Origin: Turnera subulata
Taxonomy: Eukaryota; Streptophyta; Magnoliopsida; Malpighiales; Passifloraceae
Reading direction: 5' to 3'
DNA: 64,000 nucleotides
Assembly (NCBI GenBank): GCA_028386065.3
Contig: JAKUCV010001884.1
Span: forward strand, 51,741 to 115,740
Below are positions 23,739-34,130 of this stretch, piece after piece; the first letter of the stretch is position 1; every line of letters begins with the position of its first letter. The translations under genes and the position numbers were made by a program. The notes below the pieces were generated by a model. The model ran no database searches. It saw only the letters and a list, made by a program, of their open reading frames with translations, and was not told the origin of the DNA.

Positions 23739-25640
23739 CCCATCGCCACACCTCTTGAAAAGTAAGGGCTCGTCTCAAAGGTAGCTCTTCACGTCTGAGA
23801 AGAATTTCTTTTTCTGAGAATAGCTCAGGTCTGGTGGGAGAGCTCCACAGGTTAGGAAATTGACGATCTCTGCGTACCACGGTGTGACACTGTGGCTGAC
23901 GCTGTGGATGGTGGCGATGAGGCTGTCATCTGGCAGATGGTCATCAATGGGCAGGTCTTCCTTGCGCATGTGCTCTGGAGGTAGCCTGGATAGGTGGTCG
24001 GCTACCACATTCTCTGTGCCCTTCTTGTCTCGAATTTCTAGGTCGAATTCTTGCAATTGAAGAATCCATCACAAGAGTCTTGGCTTGGTCTCTTTCTTTG
24101 TGAGTAAATACTTAAGGGCCGAATGGTCTGTGTGAACGATGACCTTAGAGCCTAGCAAGTATGCTCTGAACTTCCCGATGGCAAAAACTACCGCCAGTAG
24201 TTCCTTCTCAGTGGTGGCATAGTTGATCTGTGCATCATCCAAGGTCCGGCTCGCATAGTAGATAGCATGCAGCTTGTTGTCCTTTCTTTGCCCAAGCACA
24301 GCCCCAACCGCATGGTCACTAGCATCACACATGATTTCAAAAGGTTGGCTCCACTCTGGTGGTTAGATGATTGGGGTTGTAGTCAATGCGGCCTTGATCC
24401 CGTTAAAAGCATTTAAACAAGCTTCATCAAATACAAACTCAGCGTCTTTACTAAGAAGACTTGTCAAAGGTTTTGCAATCTTTGAAAAGTCCTTAATAAA
24501 GCGCCGGTAAAATCCTGCATGACCAAGAAAAGCTCTAATGGTTTTAACAGAATTAGGAGGTGGAAGTTTCTCAATTATATCAATTTTAGCTTGGTCTACC
24601 ACTATTCCGCGTCCTGATATTTTGTGCCCAAGAACTATACCTTCGGTTACCATGAAGTGGCATTTTTCCCAGTTGAGAACAAGGTTCACAGCTTCACACC
24701 GTGCTAGCACTGTCTCAAGGTTAGCCAAAAAAATATCGAAAGATGTGCCATAAACAGAGAAATCATCCATGAATACTTCCATTATATGCTTAATCAAATC
24801 ATGGAATATGGGCATCATGCATCTTTGAAAGGTGGCAGGTGCATTACACAAGCCGAATGGCATGCGTCTGTATGCAAAAGTGCCATATGGACATGTGAAT
24901 GTGGTTTTTTCTTGGTCACTCGGATGGATTGGAATTTGGAAGAATCCAGAATATCCATCCAAGTAACAGAAGTGCGTGTGCTTGGCAAGTCTTTCTAACA
25001 TTTGATCAATGAATGGTAAAGGAAAATGATCCTTCCTAGTTGCTTTGTTCAGCTTTCTATAGTCAATGCACATCCTCCATCCCGTGATGGTCCTTGTAGG
25101 TATGAGTTCTTCTTTTTCATTTTTTACCACTGTCATGCCTCCCTTCTTGGGTACTACATGAACAGCGCTAACCCAAGGACTATCCGAGATGGGGTAAATG
25201 ATCCCTGCATCAAGCAACTTCAAAATTTCCCTTTTTACCACTTCCTTCATATTTTCATTTAGACTTCTCTGTGGCTCTATTATTGGCTTACTATCCTCTT
25301 CTAACAGTATTCGATGCATGCAGAGGTTAGGATTTATACCTATGAGGTCGTCAATGGTGTATCCTATTGTCTTTTTGTGCTTGCTTACTACAGTGCGTAC
25401 CTTCTCTTCTTCTTCATGCGAAAGATCAGCTCCAACAATGATAGGAAAGGAAAAAGTTTCTGGGTTCAGATAGATATACCTGAGAGTCGGTGGTAGGGGT
25501 TTCATCTCCACCTTCGGGGCTCCTTCTGCAGGCTCAGGTGTGGAAACAGTCTCAGCCACAGGCTCAGTCTATGGTTCTGCAGTTTGACACTGTGCCTCAT
25601 TTCCTGGGACTGTTTCTGCTGCTACCAGAAATTCTACTAC
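23739..25640 (-). pseudogene. Athila reverse transcriptase and RNase H
   Basis: One frame from 25640 to 23739 with stops at 25569-25571 (TAG), 24363-24365 (TAA), 24069-24071 (TGA) and 23775-23777 (TGA). RT motifs: WRMCIDYRKLNKATRKDHFPLPFIDQM, FFQIPIHP, RMPFGLCNAPATFQRCM, and the catalytic FMDDFSVYG. RNase [39 protein letters not shown]; then VVADHLSRL. No frameshift is seen. All four stops fit single C-to-T or G-to-A changes. Confidence 0.92.
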
Positions 25641-26423
25641 CTACTGGAGGGCTGCCTCATCACCTTCAATGAGCCCATTGACTAAGCATCCCAGTAATTC
25701 ATCATCATGAGTTTCCATAAGCTGGGATGCTTTGACTAGTGCGTCTACAGGGTCTGGTACAGCGTCAACCATACAGCATTTCCCTGTTGCAAATTCATTC
25801 CTCTGCGCTTTTTGGACATTGAATTCCACCGTCTCTTCTCCAATGCGCAGTGTAAGCGTGCCATTTGTGCAGTCAATCATGGCTCCTGCTGTGGCTAAGA
25901 AGGGTCGTCCCAAGATGATGGGAGTCTTTTCGTCTTCTGTCATGTTCATTACCACAAAATCTACAGGGATGTAGAAACTGCCTACCTTGACCGGCACATC
26001 TTCCAATACCCCCACTGGGTAGACAAGAGATCTGTCAGCTAGTTGAATGGTCATCCTTGTGGGTTTGATATCACCAAGGTTCATATTTTCGGTAATGGAG
26101 AGTGGCAACAGGCTGACACTGGCGCCAAGGTCGCATAGGGCACCTTCAATCTTCTTATCCCCTATGTTGCAGGGTATCGTGAAACTCCCTGGGTCTGAAC
26201 ATTTCCTGGGTGGTTTGTCTTGTATAAGGGCACTCCCTTGGGTTGTCATTGCTACAGTCTCAAGATCACCAATGGTTCTTTTCTTTGTTAATATATCCTT
26301 GAGGAACTTAGCATAAGACGGCATTTGCGTGACCACATCACTGAATGAAACATTAACGTAAAGCTTACTTAGCATTTCCTTGAACTTCCTGAATTGCTTC
26401 TCTAGTTTGGACCTGTGATACAC
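25641..26423 (-). pseudogene. Athila protease region
   Basis: 260-codon frame. LEKQFRKFKEMLSKLYVN is followed by the retropepsin-like active site ALCDLGASVSLLPLS, then PVGVLEDVPVKVG and PIILGRPFL with the flap/second-half motif ILGRPFLAT. It ends at TAG 25641-25643 (CAG to TAG type), beyond which the frame continues into RT. The upstream link to gag is disrupted by the 316-bp duplication at 26417-27040. Confidence 0.88.
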
Positions 26424-27040
26424 TTCAGGGTATGGGAGAGGAGGTTGGTATAGTAGGACAGTCTGGGGCTGTTTCTCTGCCTTCTTCGTGTTAACAGGCT
26501 CAGGCTGTGTTTACACTGGTTCTCCTGGTCTGGATGTTGATGTTGTATGGTCCACAGCGTCAGGCTGTCTTGGGGCTGTGCCTCTCAATTCCTTCCCACT
26601 ACAAAGTGTCACAGCCTTGCAATGCTCATTTCTTGGGTTTTCTATTGGCTTCCCCGGTAGAGCTCCCTGTTGGTTGGTGTTCATTGATGCTTGTTGGGCG
26701 ATTTGGTTCTCGAGGATTCGGTTATGAGACTTGATACACTTCAAGGAATGGGAGAGGAGGTTGGTATGGTAGGACAGTCTGGGGCTGTTTCTCTGCCTTC
26801 TTCGTGTTAACAGGCTCAGACTGTGTTTGCACTGGTTCTCCTGGTCTGGATGTTGATGCTGTATGGTCCACAGCGTCAGGCTGTCTTGGGGCTGTGCCTC
26901 TCAATTCCTTCCCACTACGAAGTGTCACAGCCTTGCAATGCTCATTTCATGGGTTTTCTATTGGCTTACCCGGTAGAGCTCCCTGTTGGTTGGTGTTCAT
27001 TGATGCTTGTTGGGCGATTTGGTTCTCGAGGATTTGACTC
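26417..27040. repeat. 316-bp tandem duplication in Athila gag-pol
   Basis: Segment 26417-26732 is repeated at 26733-27040, offset 316 bp (for example, ttaacaggctcag at 26491 and 26807). Both copies encode the same Athila-type frame (minus strand TLxSGKELRGTAPRQPDAVDHT). Since 316 is not a multiple of 3, the duplication shifts the gag-pol frame. Confidence 0.9.
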
Positions 27041-27143
27041 CCCTGACTTGGGTTTTTCTTCTGGACAGGGCTTCAAGAATGGCCACGCCATCATTATAGT
27101 CCTTGTCCAAGAATGCACCGTTGGCCATTTTGTCCAAGGTGTT

Positions 27144-27833
27144 TTAGTCTTCATCACTCAGGCCGCAATAAAATTGCTCAAGCTGCACGGCTTCATCAAT
27201 CCTGTGGTTTGGGCACCTTCTGAGCAGTCCCTTGAATCTCTCCCAAGCATCACGAATGGATTCGTCATAACGCTGGGAGAAACCGATAAGTTGCTGCCTC
27301 AAGCTTGCAGCTTTGCTTGACGGGTGATACTCCTTCAAGAAGGCCCTGACTAGGCTGTCCCAGTCTGTGAAATGGCCTGCCTCATAATTGTTGAGCCATT
27401 CAAATGCTGTGTCTCTGAGTGAGAATAGGAATACTCTCATGTATAGCTGCTCCTTGGTCATTCCGGCTATGTTCACACTGCTACACACTCGCAGAAAATT
27501 CTGCAAGTGCGAGTTTGGATCTTCTGATGGTAAGCCCCCGAATGTGCGTCTCTCCAACATGCTGAGCAGGTTTGTTCTGATTTCGTAGGGGGCTTCGACA
27601 TCTGGAATGGCTATGCTGTTATCGATGATGGTGGTTGGTGGTTGTAGGAGCTGGGACATGGGAATGTAAGGTCGCACAGGCTGAGCCTGTTCAACCTCGG
27701 GGTGTGCTCCTTCATTGAGTCTGTTCGCCATTGTTTGTTGTCTCTGTTTGCTCTTCTTGCGAAACTCGCTGGCTGTCCTTTCAATCTCTTCGTGGAAGGT
27801 TAGAAATGGCTTCTTGCTCCTAGTTTGGGGCAT
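27144..27833 (-). pseudogene. Athila gag
   Basis: 229 codons from the ATG at 27833 (MPQTRSKKPF). It holds the retrotransposon gag core with FLFSLRDTAFEWLNNYEAGHFTDWDSL, FLKEYHPSSKAASLRQQL and ESIRDAWERFKGLLRRCPNH. The frame ends at GLSDED; the reading continues in another frame at 27157-26966, consistent with a small indel. Gag would form the particle that packages element RNA. Confidence 0.88.
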
Positions 27834-27929
27834 GCACCACCTGAAAACTTCAAACTCGGAAAAAGAAAGGGGTAAGTAACAAAAGGTCTAACAAGCCAGA
27901 AATAGAAAGTAAAAAGATTCGGACGCCAG

Positions 27930-27947
27930 TCCCCGGCAACGGCGCCA
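27930..27947 (-). other. Athila primer-binding site
   Basis: The minus strand reads TGGCGCCGTTGCCGGGGA, the site used by Athila-group elements (tRNA-Asp type), six bases from the LTR-B edge at 27954. Confidence 0.9.
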
Positions 27948-27953
27948 AAAACT

Positions 27954-28420
27954 TGATGCGTGCTTTCCTGCAAGTGCACAGGGTCAATGTAGTACTTATC
28001 AAGGTCGTATCCACAGGGACTGGGTGGAATTAATTTTACTTCAATTTCGGACTAACTAGACTGGAGAATGATTAAACAAGGGGTGAATTTGACGAATAAT
28101 GGTAAAGAAATAAAAGCAAGCAGTAAAATAAATGTAACAAGAATTTAACTGAGGAAGAGATCAGGAATGGTTAATTCTTAGGCATCCGGGGTCCACATGT
28201 ACCAGTTTTATGCTTGTAAACTGCTCTACAGCCTCAGTCACAGACCGACACTGTGATGAGGCTGTGACTAATGAGATGTCTTGACGGGGCTCCCAACCTA
28301 AGGTACTATCAATGGCTTTCGATCTTATTAATAGTTCCCTAAGCTTCCATCTACCCCCTGTCACTAGAGTAGACGTCCACCTAGGGATTAAGCTCGGTGT
28401 TGGTGCGGGTTCCCAAATTT
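27954..28420 (-). repeat. Athila 5' LTR remnant (LTR-B), truncated
   Basis: Matches the first 460-470 bp of LTR-A and LTR-C (plus-strand TGATGCGTGC...GCGGGTTCCCA) and then breaks off at about 28416-28420. On the element strand this leaves only the 3' end of the LTR, so the U3 promoter part is missing. Confidence 0.9.
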
Positions 28421-29098
28421 TATGGAACGGGCCCTTCAAGGACATACAACTTCTTTTCCTGTTTGAGGACTATCCTCAAATTGCGATGCCACTTTAGGAA
28501 GTTATTCCCATTAAGTTTTTCCTCCTTAAGGACATATCGCAGTGATAGTGTACTTGTGTATTGTGCCATGATTACTCTACAACAATGATCAACTCACACA
28601 AATATGAGTCATGCATACATAAAATCATTTAATACGGAATTTTATTAAATGATGCTCCTACTACATAAATCAAGATAATTATAAGTAGGCCAAGATCCAT
28701 ATTTCACTACAAGATAAGTCAGCTTTAGCTGATCACTTATATCATAGTTATTTAGGTAGACAACTCTTGTCAATTACATCTCATGTAACTCTTGGAAAGT
28801 TGAGTGAACAACACTTGTTCCTGTCTATCTCATAGACTTAGCTTAACTCCTTGCCTCTAAGTCCTCAATCCTATTGAGATGACCTAGTTAAGTTCAACCC
28901 ATAACAAGCAGTTCGGATATTACAATTATCCTGTCGCACCTTTCTAGGATAAATATTGGCACCTTGCTTTGGCAAAACCTACCAAGTATTGATCTAAGCA
29001 ATGATGAGTGCTTATCATGGAAGGCAACACAAGAGGAACTTAATATTTACATCAACATTTTATTCCTATACATCATATGCATGTTCTTGATAAATCAT
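28421..29098 (-). repeat. Duplicate of element 1 leader and gag start
   Basis: Nearly identical (about ten differences by eye) to 18194-18869, including the gag ATG and the ATCAT target site (29094-29098). It is joined to broken LTR-B through a short filler, 'aattttatgg'. It therefore carries the left flank of the Athila insertion a second time. Confidence 0.92.
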
Positions 29099-31244
29099 TG
29101 ATGCGTGCATTCTTGCAAGTGCACAGGGTCAATGTAGTACTTATCAAGGTCGTATCCACAGGGACTGGGTGGAATTAATTTTACTTCAATTTCGGACTAA
29201 CTAGACTGGAGAACGATTACACAAGGGGTGAATTTGACGAATAATGGTAGAGAAATAAAAGCAAGCAGTAAAATAAATGTAACAAGAATTTAACTGAGGA
29301 AGAGATCAGCAATGGTGAATTTTTAGGCATCCGGGGTCCACATGTACCGGTTTTATACTTGTAAACTGCTCTACAGCCTCAGTCACAGACTGACACTGTG
29401 ATGAGGCTGTGACTAATGAGATGTCTTGACGGGGCTCCCAACCTAAGGTACTATCAACGACTTTCGATCTTATTAATAGTTCCCTAAGCTTCCATCTACC
29501 CCCTGTCACTAGAGTAGACGTCCACCTAGGGATTAAGCTCGGTGTTGGTGCGGGTTCCCACAGTGTCTCCATACCTTCTTTCAAATGCTTAAGGTGTAAA
29601 GGTTGACTATTGTAGGTCTAGCACTCCTGGATTCTCCTTTCGGTCCTTCGCCAGGTTGCTACTAAATAAGAATATGCTACCCAATAATCAATCAAGAATC
29701 AAACTAGGAATGGTGTTATCTCTTGACTCGTACTGTCATAGAGTGAGGTTGTGCTTGCTAGAGCTTGGCACTGTCGACAGCAAAATACACTGTGACAAGC
29801 TGAGGCTATGTTGGGCACAGCCTGAGGCTGTGGACGACAAAAGTTCAATTATAAAGATTGGTTCTTGCAGGCGCTCTCAACCTATACTGAACCCATTTGT
29901 TTTCACTCACAAGTTCCTCCCAAGGTTTTCATATTCCAAGTGCTTTCGCATAGGTCAAACTCAAGGGGGATGAAGATTTGGTGTTGAGGCTAATTCCTCT
30001 CCTAATTTCTAATTCTGTCACGAGTTAAAAACTAAGATTTGGTTGTTGTTTTTCTGGTGACTAAGGTTTCTCCTTTCGGTTCTTCACCTAGCTACCTGAG
30101 TTCATGCATTGGTTAGATCAAAACCTAAACGTGGATTAATAACTCAACAACTAAAGCAAGAAGGAGGGGGTTAAAACTGGAGCAGTTTATTAAACACAAA
30201 TCGAATACATGTTTCCCCCTTCAACCTAAGAAGGGGTTGTTTAGTTCATAACAGAAAATACAAAAATAATGGAAATAAAGATGGGCATAGGTTTTGGAAC
30301 AGATTGGAGGTTAGGGGAGACACAATTTCTGCAGAAAAACTTGCAGAATCGTGTACCCACTTGAAAACCCAAGGTTCTGGGTTTAAACCTCTGTTCCAGA
30401 ACTTCTGTGATTTTCTAGGTGTATGATCTCTAGATTCCTTGATGCCAGGATGTTCTTTCTCCTCTTCTCTTCACCCTTTTTGTAGATGCAACTCCCTTCT
30501 CTTCCTCCTCCCCACCTGTTGGAGAGCATGAGTGTTTGGGCAAGTTGGCTCCTCTGTCCTTCAGCGTGTGTGTTAGGATAGGCATGATGGGAAGCAAGTT
30601 GAATGGTGGATTGTGAGTTCCAAGGCACCCTTTGCAGAGGATAATTGTTCTTTAAGGAGATTCCCTTTGGATGTCATGTGCCTATTGCTCCTTTTCCTTC
30701 AAAGTGCTCTGGGAACGTCAGGAGAATGATTGTTTATGTTAGTGGAGCAGGTGGTGCAAGTGGCGACATTTTTTATACTTTTTACATTTTCTCGGTTTCT
30801 GCAGGATGCACAACCTCACGCTGTGGCTGAGGCTGTAGCAGTTCTCTTAAAATTCTTCCTTTAATTAATTCCTGCTTCTTTTGCCGATGGTGAGATGTCA
30901 TGAGGACTTCTTGGCTCGAAGTAAGGACAATGAGATTCAGTATAAATCTAGTGATTTGAGGGTGGTTTGAGACCTCCAATTGAATTCTCGATGAACAACA
31001 GCCTCAGTCACAGCCTCAAGGGTTCTGTCACAGGCTCACGCTGTGCTGAGGCTGTTTCTTCAAATTCTTCAATGAAATCCTCCCAAATTGGTTGAAATGC
31101 ACCTGAAATCACTAATTATGCAATGAAGGATAGGAATACAGGAAATACGACGGAATTATGCATAGGAGGCATATAATCATGAAAGAATGAGCACATATCA
31201 TGCCTGAAATCATGCCTAAAACTATGCATATTTCGTGTGCATCA
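29099..31244 (-). repeat. Athila LTR-C, complete and longer
   Basis: 2146 bp with the same ends as LTR-A. It has ATCAT on both sides (29094-29098 and 31245-31249), as a solo LTR would. It keeps the 450-bp block (29669-30120) missing from LTR-A, which itself contains several CACAG...CTGTG-type words near 29730-29850. Confidence 0.92.
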
Positions 31245-31287
31245 ATCATATATTGATGTTTTGTAAATTTGGAAACCAAAATACATA

Positions 31288-31945
31288 AGAACATCGATGT
31301 CTAACATTGAACATCGATGTTGTGAGAATCTGATTCTCCCAACTACTTGGCAGTGTTCAAGAACATCAATGTTTAACTCTTGAACATCTATGTCTGACTC
31401 TTGAAAATCGATGTTTAACTCTTAAACATTAATGTTTGAGAATTCTGGAACTCGAAACCTTTTGGCAGAGCCCATAAACATCGATGTTTAAAACATGAAC
31501 ATCGATGTTTTATAGAATCTGGAACTCCAAACTATTTGGCACAGCTCATGAACATCGATGTTTAACGTTTGAACATCGATGTCTTGAAGTTTTTGGAAGT
31601 TCAAGATTTTTGGCAGTAGTTTTAAACATCGATGTCTAACATTTAAACATCGATGTTTGAGACTTTTGGAATCTCAAACTAATTCGGCAGTGCTCTAGAA
31701 CATCGATGTTTAACTCTTGAACATCGATGTTTAACTCGTGAACATCGATGTTTTGAGAGTTTTGCCAAGGCCACTTGTCATGAGAACATCGATGTCTAAC
31801 TTTGAACATCGATGTTTTCAAGCTTCTGCCAAAGCCAATCTTCATTAGAACATTGATGTTTGTCACACAACATCGATGTTTGGAAGATCCGGCCAAGGCA
31901 AAACTCATGTGAACATCGATGTTTGTCGCGCAAACATCGATGTTT
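31288..31945 (-). repeat. Palindrome array AACATCGATGTT in element 1 leader
   Basis: Hand count of about 21 units, 12 of them perfect AACATCGATGTT. The rest carry one or two changes (often final T to C). Pairs or triplets are separated by short loops. Spacers carry TTGGCAG(A/T) words, as in the other two arrays. The array belongs to the element 1 leader resumed after the Athila locus. Confidence 0.95.
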
Positions 31946-32215
31946 TGGCCTTGCTGTACTAGAACGACAATCGTTCCATACAAAAACCGACAATCGATTT
32001 TTCCTCTGTCAAACTCATTCGACTTATTGCCAGGAACACCTTGATTGATATCACATACTAATCAAGCGTTCATTGTCAAAACACTTTTGACAAACACCAA
32101 CCTCAACATGTATCATGTATACAAAATTGAAATTCAACATATCACATATGCAAATGAATTCAGCATATCACAAATACTAAGATGAACATCTAATTCGGGT
32201 TAGCGTTTCACAAGA

Positions 32216-32228
32216 GGCTCTGCTACCA
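32216..32228 (-). other. Primer-binding site of element 1
   Basis: The minus strand reads TGGTAGCAGAGCC, one base from the 5' LTR. It is closer to the canonical TGGTATCAGAGCC than the sites of elements 2, 4 and 5. Confidence 0.85.
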
Positions 32229-32229
32229 G

Positions 32230-33764
32230 TGAAAGTAACCGGGCATGCAAACTTGACAGCCAAACATGCAGCGGAAAGACCCGGTACTCATGGAGGATCC
32301 AAGTGAAGCTAACCAAACCGAATAACAACTTCTCGTACCTTGCTTGGTTGAGGTCTTTCACCCAACTGTAGTGTAGAACCAGAAAGAACCCGACAAGAAA
32401 TCCGGCTCCTCTACGGTATCCACACGAACCATTGACGACTGCTAGCAACCGTCTCACGATCACTAACCCCAGCACTCCCGACCGCTGTGCTAGCTCCAGA
32501 ATTTTCGAGAGCTAAAGACTAGAAAGTGTTTGATGTGTTTTTCTCAAGTGTGAAGAGTGTGTAAAGCCTTGCTAGGTTTGAAATCTGATCAAACCTTCAC
32601 CCTATTTATACACACTTGAAATGCATAGTTTATTAAGTCATTGGCCAACATAATCATGTCTTATCCTTCATGATTATGTTTCCACTATGACTTAATGCTC
32701 CACTAAGCATTAATTATATATATCATCATATATTGGATTACACATCATATGGCACTAATTCTGGTTCAATAATTCTGATAATTAGTGAACCAAATCAGCC
32801 CAAAATGACCCGGTCCAACCATGGTTTAACCATGGTCTAACCACTAGCTCAATACCCTGGTCCAACCAACTGGTCGAACCACGGTCCAACCATGGTTCAA
32901 CCACCGGCTCGAATCAACAGTTCTAAGCGTGTGACCCTGTAGGCACTTGTAACGTTTGGCAATAATTGTAAACTCATTCACAACTACAAAGAATGAGCGG
33001 CGTCTAGCAACATATCATTGCTACCTAAATGACAAGATCAGTACTGATTCATTATACCTCGGAACATGTTATTGTCCATTCATCCCATTATCAAGATCAA
33101 ACACGAGACATGGAATATGTCAATCTCGCATATGTTTGATCCAACGTTTCTTGATCCCCGAGTTAACTGTGTAAAACGGATACTAATGATATCACCATAT
33201 CACATAATCCGAGCATGGCCATGCATTTACAGTTCAACTCTATCAAGAGGCCCATCTGATAATATACCCGTTATATGGGTTGGACGAATCCCATCTTGAT
33301 CATACAAAACCCACTACACAATATATCATATACCCAATGATTACACTAAGGTCTACTCAGTTACGAATATCCAAGAGTAATATCAAAGTATATGACTCAC
33401 ATGTTGGGAACCTTGATGATCTCAGGTCTAAGGACAATACATATAAGAACCACTAATGAGAATCATATAACGTTCCATGTAGTGTTCTTATGTTGGGTCA
33501 GTCCAGACCACAAGTTCTCTAACTTGTACCCGTATGTAGAATTCATATCTCATATAATTCTCAACATGCGCTAGTCTTAATTTATTATTACAACCCATCC
33601 ATAATAATAATCGACTAGGGACATTTAAGAATATAAAATATTCTAGGGTTATAAATATGTGCAAGCGTTTATCTCATAAACATACTTATTGGAATAACCT
33701 TAATGTATTTACGTGACTATGTACAATCATCCATTGATTGGCTTTTGGGCATATTACACTAACA
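32230..33764 (-). repeat. 5' LTR of copia element 1
   Basis: 1535-bp LTR paired with 5773-7297. The minus-strand TATAAATAGG lies at about 32602-32611. The outer end at 33764 is followed by the duplication GTTTC (33765-33769). Confidence 0.93.
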
Positions 33765-33769
33765 GTTTC

Positions 33770-34130
33770 TAGTGGTGGAAACTCAAGCCTAATCTTCTTC
33801 TTCTCCCCTTTCTTTTTAATATTCAGTTATTATATGTTTTGATATTCACACTTACACACTTGCACAAGGCATACAAAATCCTCTAATTGCACAAAGTTTC
33901 GCCCCAACATGGGTGGGTGCCTAACACCTTCCCATCCATGACGAATCCCCGGGTCCAATATCTTTGGTTCGTTATCTGGTTGCCTAAATGGAGTCACATG
34001 AAGGGTTTTTCCCAAGTTTTGTCCCTTAATAAAATTTGGGTGGCGACTCCAAAGATGTTGGATGACGGTTATGAAGAAGGTGTGAAGGAAAGGTGAATAG
34101 GCCCAAGTGATTTTGGGTCGGGTATTCACA
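33770..34130 (+). mobile_element. LTR of TGTGAA...TTCACA retrotransposon, second part
   Basis: Resumes the LTR cut at 5772 by element 1 and ends GGTATTCACA at 34130, the inverse of the TGTGAA start. It abuts copia RNase H coding DNA at 34131 (candidate target duplication CATCT, 34131-34135; the other side is outside the window). Confidence 0.65.

Larger units (their letters stand above)
18870..31244 (-). mobile_element. Athila-type Ty3/gypsy locus, composite
   Basis: Ordered left to right on the plus strand: complete LTR (18870-20564), long non-coding 3' interior, pol, gag, primer-binding site, partial LTR (27954-28420), a 678-bp duplicate of the element 1 leader/gag flank (28421-29098), and another complete LTR (29099-31244). 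The outer flanks are ATCAT at 18865-18869 and 31245-31249, and ATCAT also precedes the third LTR (29094-29098). The lineage call rests on the tRNA-Asp-type PBS, the CDLGAS protease, [20 protein letters not shown] and PHGAVEI motifs, and the TTTGGGGT polypurine tract. Confidence 0.9.
5773..33764 (-). mobile_element. Family-A Ty1/copia element 1, full length with nested insertions
   Basis: Full-length LTR retrotransposon read right to left: 5' LTR 32230-33764, primer-binding site, leader with palindrome array, gag, protease, integrase, reverse transcriptase, RNase H, polypurine tract, 3' LTR 5773-7297. The target duplication GTTTC is perfect at 5768-5772 and 33765-33769. Two later insertions sit inside: element 2 at 9178-16278 and the Athila complex at 18870-31244. 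Without them it is about 8.5 kb. Pol has several stops, so it is not autonomous. Confidence 0.93.

Noticed and set aside
31636..31993. Open frames rich in NIDV or KHRC repeats over the palindrome arrays (also near 14195-14579 and 55185-56059)
   Set aside because: The palindrome encodes the same residues on both strands, the frames lie in the untranslated leader, and their ends differ between copies. They are by-products of the repeat.
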